From: Thermodesulfobacteriota bacterium
GTDB taxonomy: Bacteria; Desulfobacterota; SM23-61
NCBI GenBank assembly: GCA_030018715.1
Contig: JASEHN010000027.1
Coordinates: forward strand, 1 to 14,765
Length of the DNA: 14,765 nt
Direction: 5' to 3'
The notes beneath the pieces are model-generated. The model was not told the DNA's origin, did no database searches, and saw nothing but the letters and a program-made list of their open reading frames with translations. Below, piece after piece: positions 14,541-14,765 of the stretch. How positions within the stretch are numbered: the first letter of the stretch is position 1; each line of letters begins with the position of its first letter. The position numbers were made by a program, and so were the translations under genes.

Positions 14541-14597
14541 TCACTCCTTTCCCCATTCATCACCTCCAGCAACGAAACGTTTATAATTCTCCTTCAT
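14541..14597 (-). CDS. Possible 18-codon upstream reading frame in the acyl-CoA dehydrogenase leader
   Basis: An ATG at 14597 opens a frame reading MKENYKRFVAGGDEWGKE and stopping at TGA (14543-14541), four bases before the acyl-CoA dehydrogenase ATG. Its last codons contain the AAGGAG that serves the main gene, so its translation could affect initiation there. A GGAAGG is present but unusually close to the ATG. Very short frames arise by chance, so this is only a possibility. Confidence 0.2.
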   Translation of the reverse strand: MKENYKRFVAGGDEWGKE

Positions 14598-14613
14598 TTC
14601 CTTCCGTTGCTGG
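14566..14613. repeat. Inverted repeat in the 5' leader of block A
   Basis: CCAGCAACG (14566-14574) and CGTTGCTGG (14605-14613) are perfect 9-base arms around a 30-base loop. They lie in the transcribed leader between the promoter and the acyl-CoA dehydrogenase start, about 30 bases from the ATG. The loop is long for a terminator and no U-run follows; a regulatory stem or a protein-binding dyad is more likely. Confidence 0.5.
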
Positions 14614-14632
14614 CGCTCCCTGAACCGGCGCT

Positions 14633-14660
14633 ATTTTACCATCCCCCTTCCGAAAGTCAA
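14633..14660 (-). promoter_or_regulatory. Sigma70-type promoter of the acyl-CoA dehydrogenase operon
   Basis: TTGACT (14655-14660) and TAAAAT (14633-14638) on the minus strand are separated by 16 bases, matching five of six consensus positions each. This predicts a leader of about 90 bases. Further upstream a TCAAT-AA-ATTGA dyad (14692-14703) and a GAATTC-centred dyad lie in AT-rich sequence and could bind a regulator. The rest of the sequence to the window end holds no gene I can recognise. Confidence 0.55.
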
Positions 14661-14765
14661 AGGCAAAATCCTCCTTGCCCACTTTCACTTTTCAATAAAT
14701 TGATGAATTCACCCTATAGTTGCAAAAAAGCTGAGGTCAAAATGATTTATCGCGCAGTCTTGAGC

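Overview
The window reads as a piece of chromosome from a strictly anaerobic bacterium, most likely a Desulfobacterota (former Deltaproteobacteria) lineage or something metabolically similar. The evidence is two oxygen-sensitive enzyme types, a tungsten/molybdenum aldehyde:ferredoxin oxidoreductase and a 4-hydroxybutyryl-CoA dehydratase with its 4Fe-4S ligands intact, together with a four-cluster ferredoxin and a dense set of short intergenic repeats of the kind I associate with that group. The taxonomic call is an inference; no rRNA gene is present.

Layout: every confident gene lies on the minus strand, so transcription runs from high to low coordinates. Block A (about 14660 to 9749) starts at a good sigma70-type promoter and carries an acyl-CoA dehydrogenase, 4-hydroxybutyryl-CoA dehydratase, acetyl-CoA acetyltransferase and the tRNA enzyme TruA. 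Block B (9743 to 6040) starts at a second strong promoter and encodes a family 5 solute-binding protein and two DppB/DppC-type permeases, with no ATPase subunit in the window. Block C (5816 to 485) encodes a class III aminotransferase, a 16-cysteine ferredoxin, an aldehyde:ferredoxin oxidoreductase and an acyl-CoA ligase. The first three of these are joined by a 4-base overlap and a 1-base gap. At the left edge is the first part of a small ribbon-helix-helix-like antitoxin gene with its own promoter, separated from block C by about 400 AT-rich bases without a convincing gene.

How the parts may work together: block C can be read as a route from an amino compound to an aldehyde (aminotransferase), to a carboxylic acid with reduction of ferredoxin (oxidoreductase plus ferredoxin), to an acyl-CoA (ligase). 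Block A handles C4 acyl-CoAs: dehydration of 4-hydroxybutyryl-CoA to crotonyl-CoA, crotonyl/butyryl-CoA interconversion, and thiolysis to acetyl-CoA. Block B would import a substrate such as a peptide or amino compound. A joint role in anaerobic catabolism of an amino acid or amine is plausible but unproven: crotonase, 3-hydroxyacyl-CoA dehydrogenase, Etf and the transporter ATPases are not in the window.

Four intergenic gaps are filled with structured repeats of at least three designs: nested palindromes at 7840-8143 and 11703-11814, a mirror-arranged 8-bp tandem array at 13295-13389, and hairpins plus a heptamer array at 2168-2255. Open reading frames of three genes run upstream into these repeats, so naive start calls are too long; corrected starts are given.
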